DNA of 6,286 nt from an uncultured Ruminococcus sp. GTDB lineage: Bacteria; Bacillota; Clostridia; Oscillospirales; Ruminococcaceae. A program made the position numbers and the translations under genes. The notes beneath the pieces were generated by a model. It did not search any database, was not told where the DNA came from, and saw nothing but the letters and a program-made list of their open reading frames with translations. This document shows positions 1-5,577 of the stretch, piece after piece. Numbering within the stretch: the first letter of the stretch is position 1; each line of letters begins with the position of its first letter. The stretch spans positions 1 through 6,286 of the forward strand of contig CAMWXM010000169.1 of assembly GCA_947178195.1 (NCBI GenBank), in the 5' to 3' direction.

Positions 1-110
1 CAAATAATCCACAGCCATACCCAATTTACTACTTAACAGTAACTTGTTATGAAAAAATTGTATATTTTGCACAAATTTAGCACGAAATCTTCTAAGTCAA
101 AAAGGCGATT

Positions 111-129
111 TGTTCACAGAATGTTCACA
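111..129 (+). repeat. Tandem TGTTCACA direct repeat upstream of promoter
   Basis: The octamer TGTTCACA occurs at 111-118 and again at 122-129, an 11-base period, or about one helical turn. The pair ends 17 bases before the start of the extended -10 element at 147. Two same-face half-sites just upstream of a promoter are the usual layout for an activator dimer. The second copy also contains TTCACA (124-129), which resembles a -35 box but lies 20 bases from the -10, longer than optimal. The repeat is seen directly; a regulatory role is inferred. Confidence 0.4.
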
Positions 130-146
130 ATTTTTATTCCAAAGTA

Positions 147-155
147 TGCTATAAT
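147..155 (+). promoter_or_regulatory. Extended -10 promoter of the dockerin-protein gene
   Basis: TGCTATAAT at 147-155 is a perfect TATAAT hexamer (150-155) preceded by the TGn extension, so it can work without a good -35 box. The best -35-like hexamer, TTCACA at 124-129, is 20 bases away. Transcription would start near 162, giving a leader of about 45 bases before the ATG at 207. No other -10 of comparable quality was seen between 1 and 206. Confidence 0.65.
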
Positions 156-191
156 GTAATTACACAAGAGGTATGGAATATATATTATTTT

Positions 192-198
192 GAAAGGA
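192..198 (+). promoter_or_regulatory. Ribosome binding site of the dockerin-protein gene
   Basis: GAAAGGA lies 8 bases before the ATG at 207 and 11 bases before a second, adjacent in-frame ATG at 210. The spacing favours 207, but the two starts differ by a single Met and either could be used. Confidence 0.6.
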
Positions 199-206
199 TT
201 GATTGA

Positions 207-2525
207 ATGATGAAAAAGAATTTTTTACGTAGACTCAAAGCAGCTATCGTTGGTGCAGCTATGATAGCAACAACATTCGCAGCTCCGGCAATGTCGTCAA
301 TTTCGACAGTTACGGCAGCTACAAAAGAAGGCAGCGTGCCTTACACATTTACAGCCGACGGAGTTAAGGACGGCGGCAGACAGGCAAATATTACACTCAC
401 TAAAGCACAGCAGAATGCGAAGAAGCTCACGCTCAACTTCACAACTGAAAGCAAAGCAAACGGAACTGTAGCTGTATATGGTTTCGGTACTACTGAAAAG
501 CCTTATTGGGAAGATGCAAAAGTAGAAGTCAAATCAGGTGGAAAGAGTTCGTTCTCTGTGTCGGTTGACGTACCTACCGCTCTTCAAGGCAAAATCAATA
601 AAGTCGGCGTTGGCATCTGGTATCCTGAAGACGATTCCAAATGGACATTGAAATCAATTGATGCAGACTCAACCACTACTCCCGACATACCGGATGGTCC
701 ATCTTCACTGGCAAATTTAAAGTCCAGCGGTACTTCTGAAGTAGTAGACAATGGAGACGGAACTGCTACAATTTCAGCAACTCTTTCAGCTAAGTACAAA
801 GAAGTTCAGGCTGATGGAACTGAAAAGGTTGAATTTGATTTTCCATTAACACTCAGAGCAAGTGAAGATGAGCTTTATGCGCCTGGTGTTGATGCAGATG
901 GTAATCTTCTTCCATCTTGGAAGGAAGGCGATCCTATCAACTCACATAAATTCAAATTCAGAAACTTCGGAATTGATGATCTCAATGATACATTAAGATT
1001 TAAATCATTTGAATATGTAATTAAATCAGATGATTATGACATGTCAGAAATTCAGTATGGCGGTGGTATCAACGTTAAACCAGGAAGCGATGCTGATACT
1101 GAAGTTCTTAAGAAAAACAAAGATGGTTCATTCAAAAAAGGTTACTGGTATAATGACCAGGGCGAAGAAGATATGACTGCTTATGAATTCAAAATTGAGC
1201 CTCATGGTTCTTATACAGAAACAAACCTCGGCGGATATGCTAAAGTTACATGGGAAGTTCCTGAAGCAGTTCAGCCATATGTTGATTTCTCAGGAGCAGA
1301 TAACTCTGTAGGCTTCCAGTACTGGTGGGGCAACGATGCAACAAAAGACCCAGATCCAGAAACAGGCGTATCTGAAATCCAGGAAATTCACCTTTTAAGT
1401 TGCGTAGCAACTTATACAAGAACTGTAACCGTTCCTATTAATAGAACTATCACACAGACTCCTAACTCAACAGTTGCAATGGGCGACAGCATAAAGTATG
1501 ACCTTAGTGAACTCGGTCTTAAAGATAGAGACATTATTCATGCAATTAGATTTACATTTAATTCAGCTGAAGCACTTGCTCAGTTTGAAGGTGGTCTCGG
1601 TATCTCAGTTGACAAAGCAAAGATTTCCGATAAGGCAGAAGGCGTTGATGAAAACGGTTGGTACTCAAGCAAAAATGTTGCTGTAATTAATACAGACGGC
1701 AAATTTGAAATTATGTGGATCATTCCTGAATCTATTAAAAAAGGCATATACACAGGCGAAGACGGTAACGTAATGATCGGCTATTGGTACGGCGATAAAG
1801 AAGGCGGTACTACAGTTGACAGCGTATCAATTCCTAAGGTTGAATATTTCGTTTATGAATCTCAGGAAGATGATTTAACAATCAAAGACAATGAGGGTAA
1901 TACACTTGAAGATCAGGTTATCGACCTTAAAGTTGGAGAGACATATCAGATTGATACAAATGTTGAAGGCTGTGTATTTGAAACCTCAAGAGAAACAGTT
2001 GCTACTGTTGACGAAACAGGTTTGATTACGGCTATAGATGAAGGTGTAGCTAAGATCACTATCACAACTCCTGAAGGACAGACTGCAACATTTACAATAA
2101 ATGTAACGGGTGGTGCAGTAACAACTCCTGCAATCACAACTACTGTAACTACAACAAGCAAACCAACAACTACAACAACAGCTAAAACAACATCACCTGT
2201 TACAACTACAACAGTTGACCCTGATACAGTTGTTGATTGGAGCATGGTTCTTTACGGTGATGTTAATGTTGACGGACGTGTAACTCTTGCCGATGTTGTA
2301 GCGCTTGCAAAATATAGACTCAGCGACACTGTTTTCCCATTAAAGAACGCTACTGCTATGGAAAATGCAGACGTTGTATATGACCACGCTATTGAAACAA
2401 GAGATACTTCTTTACTTTCAGAGTATAACCTAAAAAATAAAACCATTGATGATTTAGGTCCTAAAGATAAATCAAAAGTTACTCGTGTCCCATATTTTGA
2501 TCCAAGTAAAGATTCACAGTTTTAA
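207..2525 (+). CDS. Secreted dockerin protein with three carbohydrate-binding-like modules
   Basis: This is an exported, apparently non-catalytic 772-aa protein. A signal peptide covers about residues 1-38: basic MMKKNFLRRLK, then an Ala-rich hydrophobic core, with possible cleavage after APA or VTA. Three beta-rich segments follow, at about 42-154, 166-407 and 418-552. Each contains a (V/I)P-x-(A/S) strand turn and then an aromatic cluster: GIWYP (136-140), YWWGN (372-376), GYWYGD (525-530). Residues 556-634 look like a bacterial Ig-like (Big_2) domain. A Thr-rich linker spans 635-674. The C-terminal dockerin has one canonical calcium loop (D685, N687, D689, D696) and a divergent one (D722, D726, D733). 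Dockerins bind cohesins on scaffoldins, so it probably joins a cellulosome- or amylosome-like complex and binds polysaccharide. The overall architecture recalls non-catalytic adherence proteins of Ruminococcus, such as the starch-binding Sas proteins; that comparison is from memory and the ligand is unknown. No cohesin, glycoside hydrolase signature or sortase motif was seen. It is transcribed alone, between its own promoter and terminator. Confidence 0.85.
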   Translation: MMKKNFLRRLKAAIVGAAMIATTFAAPAMSSISTVTAATKEGSVPYTFTADGVKDGGRQANITLTKAQQNAKKLTLNFTTESKANGTVAVYGFGTTEKPYWEDAKVEVKSGGKSSFSVSVDVPTALQGKINKVGVGIWYPEDDSKWTLKSIDADSTTTPDIPDGPSSLANLKSSGTSEVVDNGDGTATISATLSAKYKEVQADGTEKVEFDFPLTLRASEDELYAPGVDADGNLLPSWKEGDPINSHKFKFRNFGIDDLNDTLRFKSFEYVIKSDDYDMSEIQYGGGINVKPGSDADTEVLKKNKDGSFKKGYWYNDQGEEDMTAYEFKIEPHGSYTETNLGGYAKVTWEVPEAVQPYVDFSGADNSVGFQYWWGNDATKDPDPETGVSEIQEIHLLSCVATYTRTVTVPINRTITQTPNSTVAMGDSIKYDLSELGLKDRDIIHAIRFTFNSAEALAQFEGGLGISVDKAKISDKAEGVDENGWYSSKNVAVINTDGKFEIMWIIPESIKKGIYTGEDGNVMIGYWYGDKEGGTTVDSVSIPKVEYFVYESQEDDLTIKDNEGNTLEDQVIDLKVGETYQIDTNVEGCVFETSRETVATVDETGLITAIDEGVAKITITTPEGQTATFTINVTGGAVTTPAITTTVTTTSKPTTTTTAKTTSPVTTTTVDPDTVVDWSMVLYGDVNVDGRVTLADVVALAKYRLSDTVFPLKNATAMENADVVYDHAIETRDTSLLSEYNLKNKTIDDLGPKDKSKVTRVPYFDPSKDSQF

Positions 2526-2530
2526 ATAAG

Positions 2531-2564
2531 AAAATCCCCGAATTTAAAATTCGGGGATTTTTTT
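2531..2564 (+). terminator. Intrinsic terminator after the dockerin-protein gene
   Basis: A perfect 14-bp inverted repeat (2531-2544 with 2548-2561) has a CCCCG/CGGGG core and a three-base loop, and runs into a T-rich tract to 2564. It begins 5 bases after the TAA at 2523-2525. The A-run on the left arm means it could also act in the opposite direction. It isolates the dockerin gene from the zinc operon. Confidence 0.95.
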
Positions 2565-2565
2565 C

Positions 2566-2594
2566 TTGACTTTTTTTAAAAAAAATGTTAAAAT
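2566..2594 (+). promoter_or_regulatory. Promoter of the zur-znuA-znuB-GNAT operon
   Basis: TTGACT (2566-2571, 5 of 6 to the -35 consensus) is separated by exactly 17 bases from TAAAAT (2589-2594, 5 of 6 to the -10 consensus). Transcription would start near 2601. The -35 begins two bases after the upstream terminator's T tract. An ATG at 2585 lies in the spacer and so would not be in the mRNA, which affects the start call of the next gene. Confidence 0.8.
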
Positions 2595-2610
2595 TGAAAA
2601 TGGTTATTAA
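2594..2610 (+). promoter_or_regulatory. Candidate metalloregulator operator overlapping the -10/+1
   Basis: TTGAAAATGGTTATTAA is an imperfect A/T-rich dyad: 5 of 8 base pairs are symmetric around 2602. It overlaps the end of the -10 and the predicted transcription start, where a Fur/Zur-type repressor often binds. It is only loosely similar to Zur or AdcR boxes as I remember them. Such A/T-rich dyads occur by chance in this DNA, so this is a weak call that relies mainly on position. Confidence 0.25.
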
Positions 2611-2619
2611 TTTAGATTT

Positions 2620-2625
2620 GGAGTG
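2620..2625 (+). promoter_or_regulatory. Ribosome binding site that fixes the TTG start of the Fur-family gene
   Basis: GGAGTG is the only purine-rich Shine-Dalgarno-like stretch ahead of this gene. It is about 7-9 bases before TTG at 2633, which is in frame. The in-frame ATGs at 2585 and 2600 have no such site, and 2585 is upstream of the predicted transcription start. Confidence 0.65.
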
Positions 2626-2632
2626 TGATTAT

Positions 2633-3040
2633 TTGAGACCAACAGATTATAAAACAAAACAAAAGGAAATCATTCTTAATTTCTTTTTGGAGAATAAAGA
2701 CCATCATCTTACTGCCGCTGAAATAATAAAACATATAAATAATAGTAATGCAAATGTGGGTGCTGCTACAGTATATCGTTATCTGGACAGGCTTGTGTCA
2801 ATGGGAGTTATAAGAAAATACTTTTTAGATGATAAAACAGGCGCATGTTATCAATATATCGAATCAGATGAAAATTGTTCTGAGCATTTTCATCTGAAAT
2901 GCATTAACTGCGGTACTCTTATACATATTGACTGTTCATATTTACAGTCAATAGATGAACACATTCTCGCTCATCACGGATTTAAAATCGATAATTCCAG
3001 AACTGTTTTATATGGAAGGTGTAAAAACTGTGAAAAATAA
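2633..3040 (+). CDS. zur: Fur-family metalloregulator, probably zinc-responsive (Zur)
   Basis: From the TTG start the protein is 135 aa, normal for the Fur family; upstream in-frame ATGs would add N-terminal residues that do not look like Fur. An N-terminal winged helix carries the recognition helix with TVYRYL (residues 46-51). The C-terminal half has HFH at 85-87 and two CxxC pairs, C90/C93 and C130/C133, the structural Cys4 zinc site of this family. C101, H110, H114 and H115 may contribute to the sensing site. Metal-bound Fur-family repressors act in the cytosol as DNA-binding dimers. Fur, Zur and PerR cannot be told apart reliably by eye. Zur is preferred because the next two genes encode a zinc-type ABC transporter in the same operon, overlapping by 11 bases. 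Autoregulation is plausible given the promoter-proximal dyad. Confidence 0.85.
   Translation: MRPTDYKTKQKEIILNFFLENKDHHLTAAEIIKHINNSNANVGAATVYRYLDRLVSMGVIRKYFLDDKTGACYQYIESDENCSEHFHLKCINCGTLIHIDCSYLQSIDEHILAHHGFKIDNSRTVLYGRCKNCEK
3014..3019 (+). promoter_or_regulatory. Ribosome binding site that fixes the GTG start of znuA
   Basis: GGAAGG (3014-3019), inside the last codons of the regulator gene, lies 10 bases before GTG at 3030. An in-frame ATG at 3012 overlaps this site, so it cannot use it, and the much earlier in-frame ATG at 2955 would put about 25 extra residues ahead of the lipoprotein signal peptide. Confidence 0.6.
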
Positions 3041-3923
3041 AATTTTATCTTTTTTATTAATATTTACTTTTATTTTAACTCTCACCGCATGCGGAAGTAA
3101 AAATAATGACAAACTAAAAATTGTTACAACAATTTTTCCGCAATACGATTTTGCAAAACAAATTACAGGAGATAACGCTGAGATCACTCTCCTTCTGACT
3201 CCTGGTTCAGAAAGCCACAGCTATGAGCCTACCGCAGCTGATATTGCAAAAATTCAACAGGCTGATCTTTTTATTTATAATGGCGGCGAATCGGAAATAT
3301 GGGTAGATAAAATACTTGATTCCTATGGAAAAAATAAAGATAATTTCTTGAGATTAATGGATTTTGTAACTCCTTTGATGGAGGAAAATGAAAACGAATA
3401 TGATGAACATATTTTTACATCACTGAAAAATTCGCAAATCTTGTTAGATGAAATAAATAAAAGCATCTGTAAAATCGACAGTCAAAATGCAAATGTTTAT
3501 ACTGAAAATACCGAAAAATATAAATCTGAAATTGCCCAGTTAGATGAAAAATATGAAGATATGATTAAAAATGCCAAGAGAAATATGGTGATTTTTGGCG
3601 ACCGCTTCCCTTTCAGATATCTTGCCGAAGATTATAACCTCAATTGTTATGCGGCGTTTTCGGGATGCGGCTCTGAAACGGAAGCAAGTCCTGCAACAAT
3701 TTCTGACCTTATCAATAAAGTCAAAGAAAAAGATGTCCCTATTATTTTTCATATTGAATTTTCTAATGAAAGCATAGCCGAAAAAATTGCCAAAGCAACC
3801 AATACCAAAATAGCTTTACTTCATTCCTGCCACAACATTTCAAAAGATGACCTGGAAAATAATGTTACATATCTTAACCTTATGACATATAATTATAATA
3901 ATCTTTCGGAGGCGTTGAACTAA
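3030..3923 (+). CDS. znuA: Zinc ABC transporter substrate-binding lipoprotein (ZnuA/AdcA type)
   Basis: This is the extracytoplasmic metal receptor that delivers zinc (possibly manganese) to the membrane permease. From the GTG start it is 297 aa. A short basic N terminus and hydrophobic core end in the lipobox LTAC, with C21 as the lipidated residue. Cluster A-I family landmarks are present: GSESHSYEP with H63, DEHIFTS with H127, GDRFPFRYL (D191, R196), GCGSETEAS, FHIEFSN (H241, E243) and the C-terminal HSCHN (H265, H268). H63 and H127 match the first two metal ligands of ZnuA proteins. The DRFPFRY segment replaces the third-ligand HxxxxY segment of the enterobacterial form and, from memory, is common in Firmicutes members. 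The acidic EENENEYDEH stretch before H127 stands where other ZnuA proteins have a His-rich loop; here it has few histidines. It overlaps the regulator by 11 bases and ends one base before the permease gene, suggesting coupled translation. Confidence 0.9.
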   Translation: MKNKILSFLLIFTFILTLTACGSKNNDKLKIVTTIFPQYDFAKQITGDNAEITLLLTPGSESHSYEPTAADIAKIQQADLFIYNGGESEIWVDKILDSYGKNKDNFLRLMDFVTPLMEENENEYDEHIFTSLKNSQILLDEINKSICKIDSQNANVYTENTEKYKSEIAQLDEKYEDMIKNAKRNMVIFGDRFPFRYLAEDYNLNCYAAFSGCGSETEASPATISDLINKVKEKDVPIIFHIEFSNESIAEKIAKATNTKIALLHSCHNISKDDLENNVTYLNLMTYNYNNLSEALN

Positions 3924-3924
3924 T

Positions 3925-4749
3925 ATGTTTAAAGATTTATCTTCCATGATGACCCCTGAGTTTATCAGATATATCCTTATACCTGCTCTTATCGGAGGCG
4001 CAGCAGTAACTTTATGTTCGGCTTTGCTAGGTGTCAGCCTTGTTTTAAAAAAATATTCTATGATAGGCGATGGATTATCTCATGTGGGATACGGTGCTCT
4101 TGCTGTGGCTGCGGTAATGAATTTAGCTCCTTTGAAATTTGCCTTGCCGATAGTCGCTGTGGCTGCAATCATACTTCTGCGAATGAGCGACAGTGGAAAG
4201 CTTCATGGAGATTCGGCAATTGCAGTTTTTTCAACTACCGCTCTTGCCATTGGTATCCTCGTTTCCTCAAAGGCAGGAATGATGAACGATGTAAGTCATT
4301 ATCTTTTCGGAAGTATTCTTGCAATGGACACAAATGATGTGATTTTAAGCGTTGTAATGTCCCTTATTGTCATAATAATTTTTATTATTTTTTACCATAA
4401 AATCTTTGCAGTCACATTTGATGAAACGTTTTCCAAAGCTACTGGTATAAAAATCAACTTTTATAAAATGCTCATTGCCGTTTTAACAGCGATCACAATA
4501 GTTCTGGGAATGATGATGATGGGTTCTCTGCTTATTTCAAGCCTTATAATTTTTCCAGCTATCACTTCTATGAGAGTATGCAAAAGCTTTCGGAAGGTTG
4601 TAATTTGCTCAGGTATCGTCTCTGTTATTTGCTTTATTGTAGGACTTTTTATTTCTTTGGCAGCCGATACTGCTCCGGGAGCTACCGTGGTTGTGGTAAA
4701 TGTTATTGTGTATTTAATATTTACTCTTTTTTCAAAAATCAGGTCATAA
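3925..4749 (+). CDS. znuB: Zinc/manganese ABC transporter permease (ZnuB type)
   Basis: This 274-aa polytopic membrane protein is the permease of a metal ABC importer (ABC-3 family). It is almost entirely hydrophobic, with roughly seven to nine candidate membrane helices. Family signatures are visible: SMIGDGLSHVGYGA at residues 45-58, the YLFGS segment in mid-protein, LLISSLIIFPAIT and DTAPGA at 248-253 near the last helices. GGAGG at 3908-3912 is the ribosome binding site, with a rather long 12-base gap to the ATG. It starts one base after the znuA stop, so the two are certainly co-transcribed. ZnuB needs a ZnuC ATPase, and none is encoded before or after it here. Confidence 0.93.
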   Translation: MFKDLSSMMTPEFIRYILIPALIGGAAVTLCSALLGVSLVLKKYSMIGDGLSHVGYGALAVAAVMNLAPLKFALPIVAVAAIILLRMSDSGKLHGDSAIAVFSTTALAIGILVSSKAGMMNDVSHYLFGSILAMDTNDVILSVVMSLIVIIIFIIFYHKIFAVTFDETFSKATGIKINFYKMLIAVLTAITIVLGMMMMGSLLISSLIIFPAITSMRVCKSFRKVVICSGIVSVICFIVGLFISLAADTAPGATVVVVNVIVYLIFTLFSKIRS

Positions 4750-4762
4750 AAAGGAGGCAGTA

Positions 4763-5323
4763 ATGAAGCATATTGGTACCCAGAATTTTGAAACTGACAG
4801 ACTTATTTGCCGTCGATTCCAATTGGAAGATTGCGAAGATATGTTTAATAACTGGGCAGCAAATCCGAATATTCAATTAGAATATGGAGAGCCTGTTTAT
4901 AAAACTAAATTGGAAGTAAAAGAACTTTTAGAAAAATATATTGCAGGCTATAAAAATCCCGATTTTTATAGATGGGCGATCATTGAAAAATCAAGTGGTC
5001 AGAATATAGGGCAAATCGCATTTTGCAGGGTATATTCTGATTGCCAAACGGCGGAGATCGAATATTGTATCGGTGAGCCGTTCTGGGGAAATGGTTATGC
5101 TGGTGAAGCCTTATCCACATTGATTGATTTCACTTTCAAACACATAGATTTTGTTAAACTTGAAGCCTTTCATAGGGTTGAAAACGTGAAATCCGGAAAG
5201 GTTCTGCAAAAATCAAAAATGCACAAAACAGATGTTGTCGAACGTTTTATAAGAGAAAATATTTCGCCTATAGGTGAAGTGTGCTACTGTATAACAAATA
5301 AGAAAGCTGCTTCCAACAATTAG
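4763..5323 (+). CDS. GNAT-family N-acetyltransferase (RimJ/RimL-like)
   Basis: This 186-aa protein has the GNAT fold in its RimJ/RimL-like form. It opens with ETDRLICRRF, the usual first strand of this subfamily (TxRLxLRxF). The acetyl-CoA pyrophosphate loop is FWGNGYAGEA (residues 107-116), matching the (Q/R)xxGx(G/A) pattern in loosened form, followed by EAFHRVENVKSGKVLQKS, the typical motif-B region where neighbouring residues are N and S. These enzymes acetylate amino groups of protein N-termini, small molecules or antibiotics; the substrate cannot be read from the sequence. A strong AAGGAGG (4751-4757) lies 5 bases before the ATG, and the gene begins 13 bases after znuB. No promoter is evident between them, so it is probably the last gene of the zinc operon. 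A link to zinc is not shown by anything in the protein itself. Confidence 0.88.
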   Translation: MKHIGTQNFETDRLICRRFQLEDCEDMFNNWAANPNIQLEYGEPVYKTKLEVKELLEKYIAGYKNPDFYRWAIIEKSSGQNIGQIAFCRVYSDCQTAEIEYCIGEPFWGNGYAGEALSTLIDFTFKHIDFVKLEAFHRVENVKSGKVLQKSKMHKTDVVERFIRENISPIGEVCYCITNKKAASNN

Positions 5324-5399
5324 TTGACGAAAAATCTGACTACATATCTGACGCATAATCTTTGTGTGCTATTGCCTAAAAAATATTTTTCTGCAGACT

Positions 5400-5469
5400 A
5401 ATCTCCCGATATATGGACAACTCTAAACGACATAGATTTTTAGAGACGTCCATATATCGGGAGATTTTT
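5400..5469 (+). terminator. Long two-part hairpin, probable terminator of the zinc operon
   Basis: A perfect 19-bp inverted repeat (5400-5418 with 5448-5466) encloses a second 7-bp stem (5421-5427 with 5439-5445) with an 11-base loop; the two stems are separated by a 2x2 internal mismatch. The right arm runs into TTTTT at 5465-5469, as in an intrinsic terminator. It sits 77 bases after the GNAT stop. The stem is much longer than needed for termination and only moderately GC-rich, so a dispersed palindromic element or a structured small RNA is also possible. The terminator call rests on position and the T-run. Confidence 0.7.
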
Positions 5470-5472
5470 ATA

Positions 5473-5501
5473 TTAACAGAAAACTTTAAGATTAATTTAA
5501 G
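5473..5501 (+). repeat. TTTAAG direct repeats with a TTAACA copy
   Basis: TTTAAG occurs at 5485-5490 and 5496-5501, an 11-base period. A related TTAACA lies at 5473-5478, 12 bases before the first. The last copy ends 15 bases before the TATAAT at 5517. The arrangement resembles binding sites of response regulators such as PhoP/PhoB, which bind 11-bp-spaced direct repeats. The sequence is A/T-rich, so part of this could be chance. Confidence 0.35.
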
Positions 5502-5516
5502 GAAGCAGATGTATTA

Positions 5517-5522
5517 TATAAT
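5517..5522 (+). promoter_or_regulatory. -10 box of the VTC-gene promoter
   Basis: TATAAT is a perfect -10 hexamer 56 bases before the gene start, giving a leader of roughly 48-50 bases. At a 17-base spacing the hexamer is AATTTA, a poor -35; at 15 bases it is TTTAAG (5496-5501), part of the direct repeat. A weak -35 with repeats in that position suggests activator dependence. Confidence 0.55.
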
Positions 5523-5540
5523 CATAAACTTAAGAATCTG

Positions 5541-5577
5541 AAAGGAGGATTCCTGAATATTATTCAGGTATACTTAT
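5541..5577 (+). promoter_or_regulatory. Perfect Shine-Dalgarno separated from the VTC start by a hairpin
   Basis: AAAGGAGG (5541-5548) is an almost ideal ribosome binding site but lies 29 bases from the ATG at 5578, too far for direct use. Between them is a perfect 8-bp inverted repeat with a one-base centre (5552-5559, 5561-5568), or as RNA a 6-7-bp hairpin. Folding it would reduce the effective gap to about 12 bases. A second, mutually competing 5-bp stem (5534-5538 with 5548-5552) would enclose most of the site. In-frame TGA at 5554-5556 rules out an earlier ATG, GTG or TTG start for this gene. Confidence 0.5.

Noticed and set aside
34..49. Short inverted repeat TAACA/TGTTA in the left leader region
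   Set aside because: Only 5 A/T-rich base pairs, with no T-run after it; likely chance.
3..80. Open frame from the left edge ending in TAG at 78-80, a possible tail of an upstream gene
   Set aside because: Only 25 codons are visible, with no recognisable motif, no clear terminator after it and similar short open stretches in other frames. It cannot be called coding from this window.
584..799. Minus-strand 71-codon open frame inside the dockerin-protein gene
   Set aside because: Shadow of a well-supported gene; no initiation signal or recognisable protein features.
1946..2245. 99-codon minus-strand open frame, rich in Val
   Set aside because: It is the antisense shadow of the Thr-rich linker (ACA/ACT codons read as Val-rich on the other strand), with no ribosome binding site or family resemblance.
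207..2525. Thr-rich repetitive tract and tandem modules as a sign of a scaffoldin
   Set aside because: No cohesin domains are visible; the single C-terminal dockerin makes it a docked component, not a primary scaffold.
4014..4337. 107-codon + strand frame with many Cys codons inside znuB
   Set aside because: Out-of-frame reading of the hydrophobic permease; the Cys content comes from shifted Val/Leu/Ala codons. The znuB frame is strongly supported.
5334..5352. Direct repeat ATCTGAC at 5334-5340 and 5346-5352 after the GNAT gene
   Set aside because: Only seven bases, not next to a usable promoter (TTGACG at 5324 and CATAAT at 5354 are 24 bases apart), so no function can be supported.
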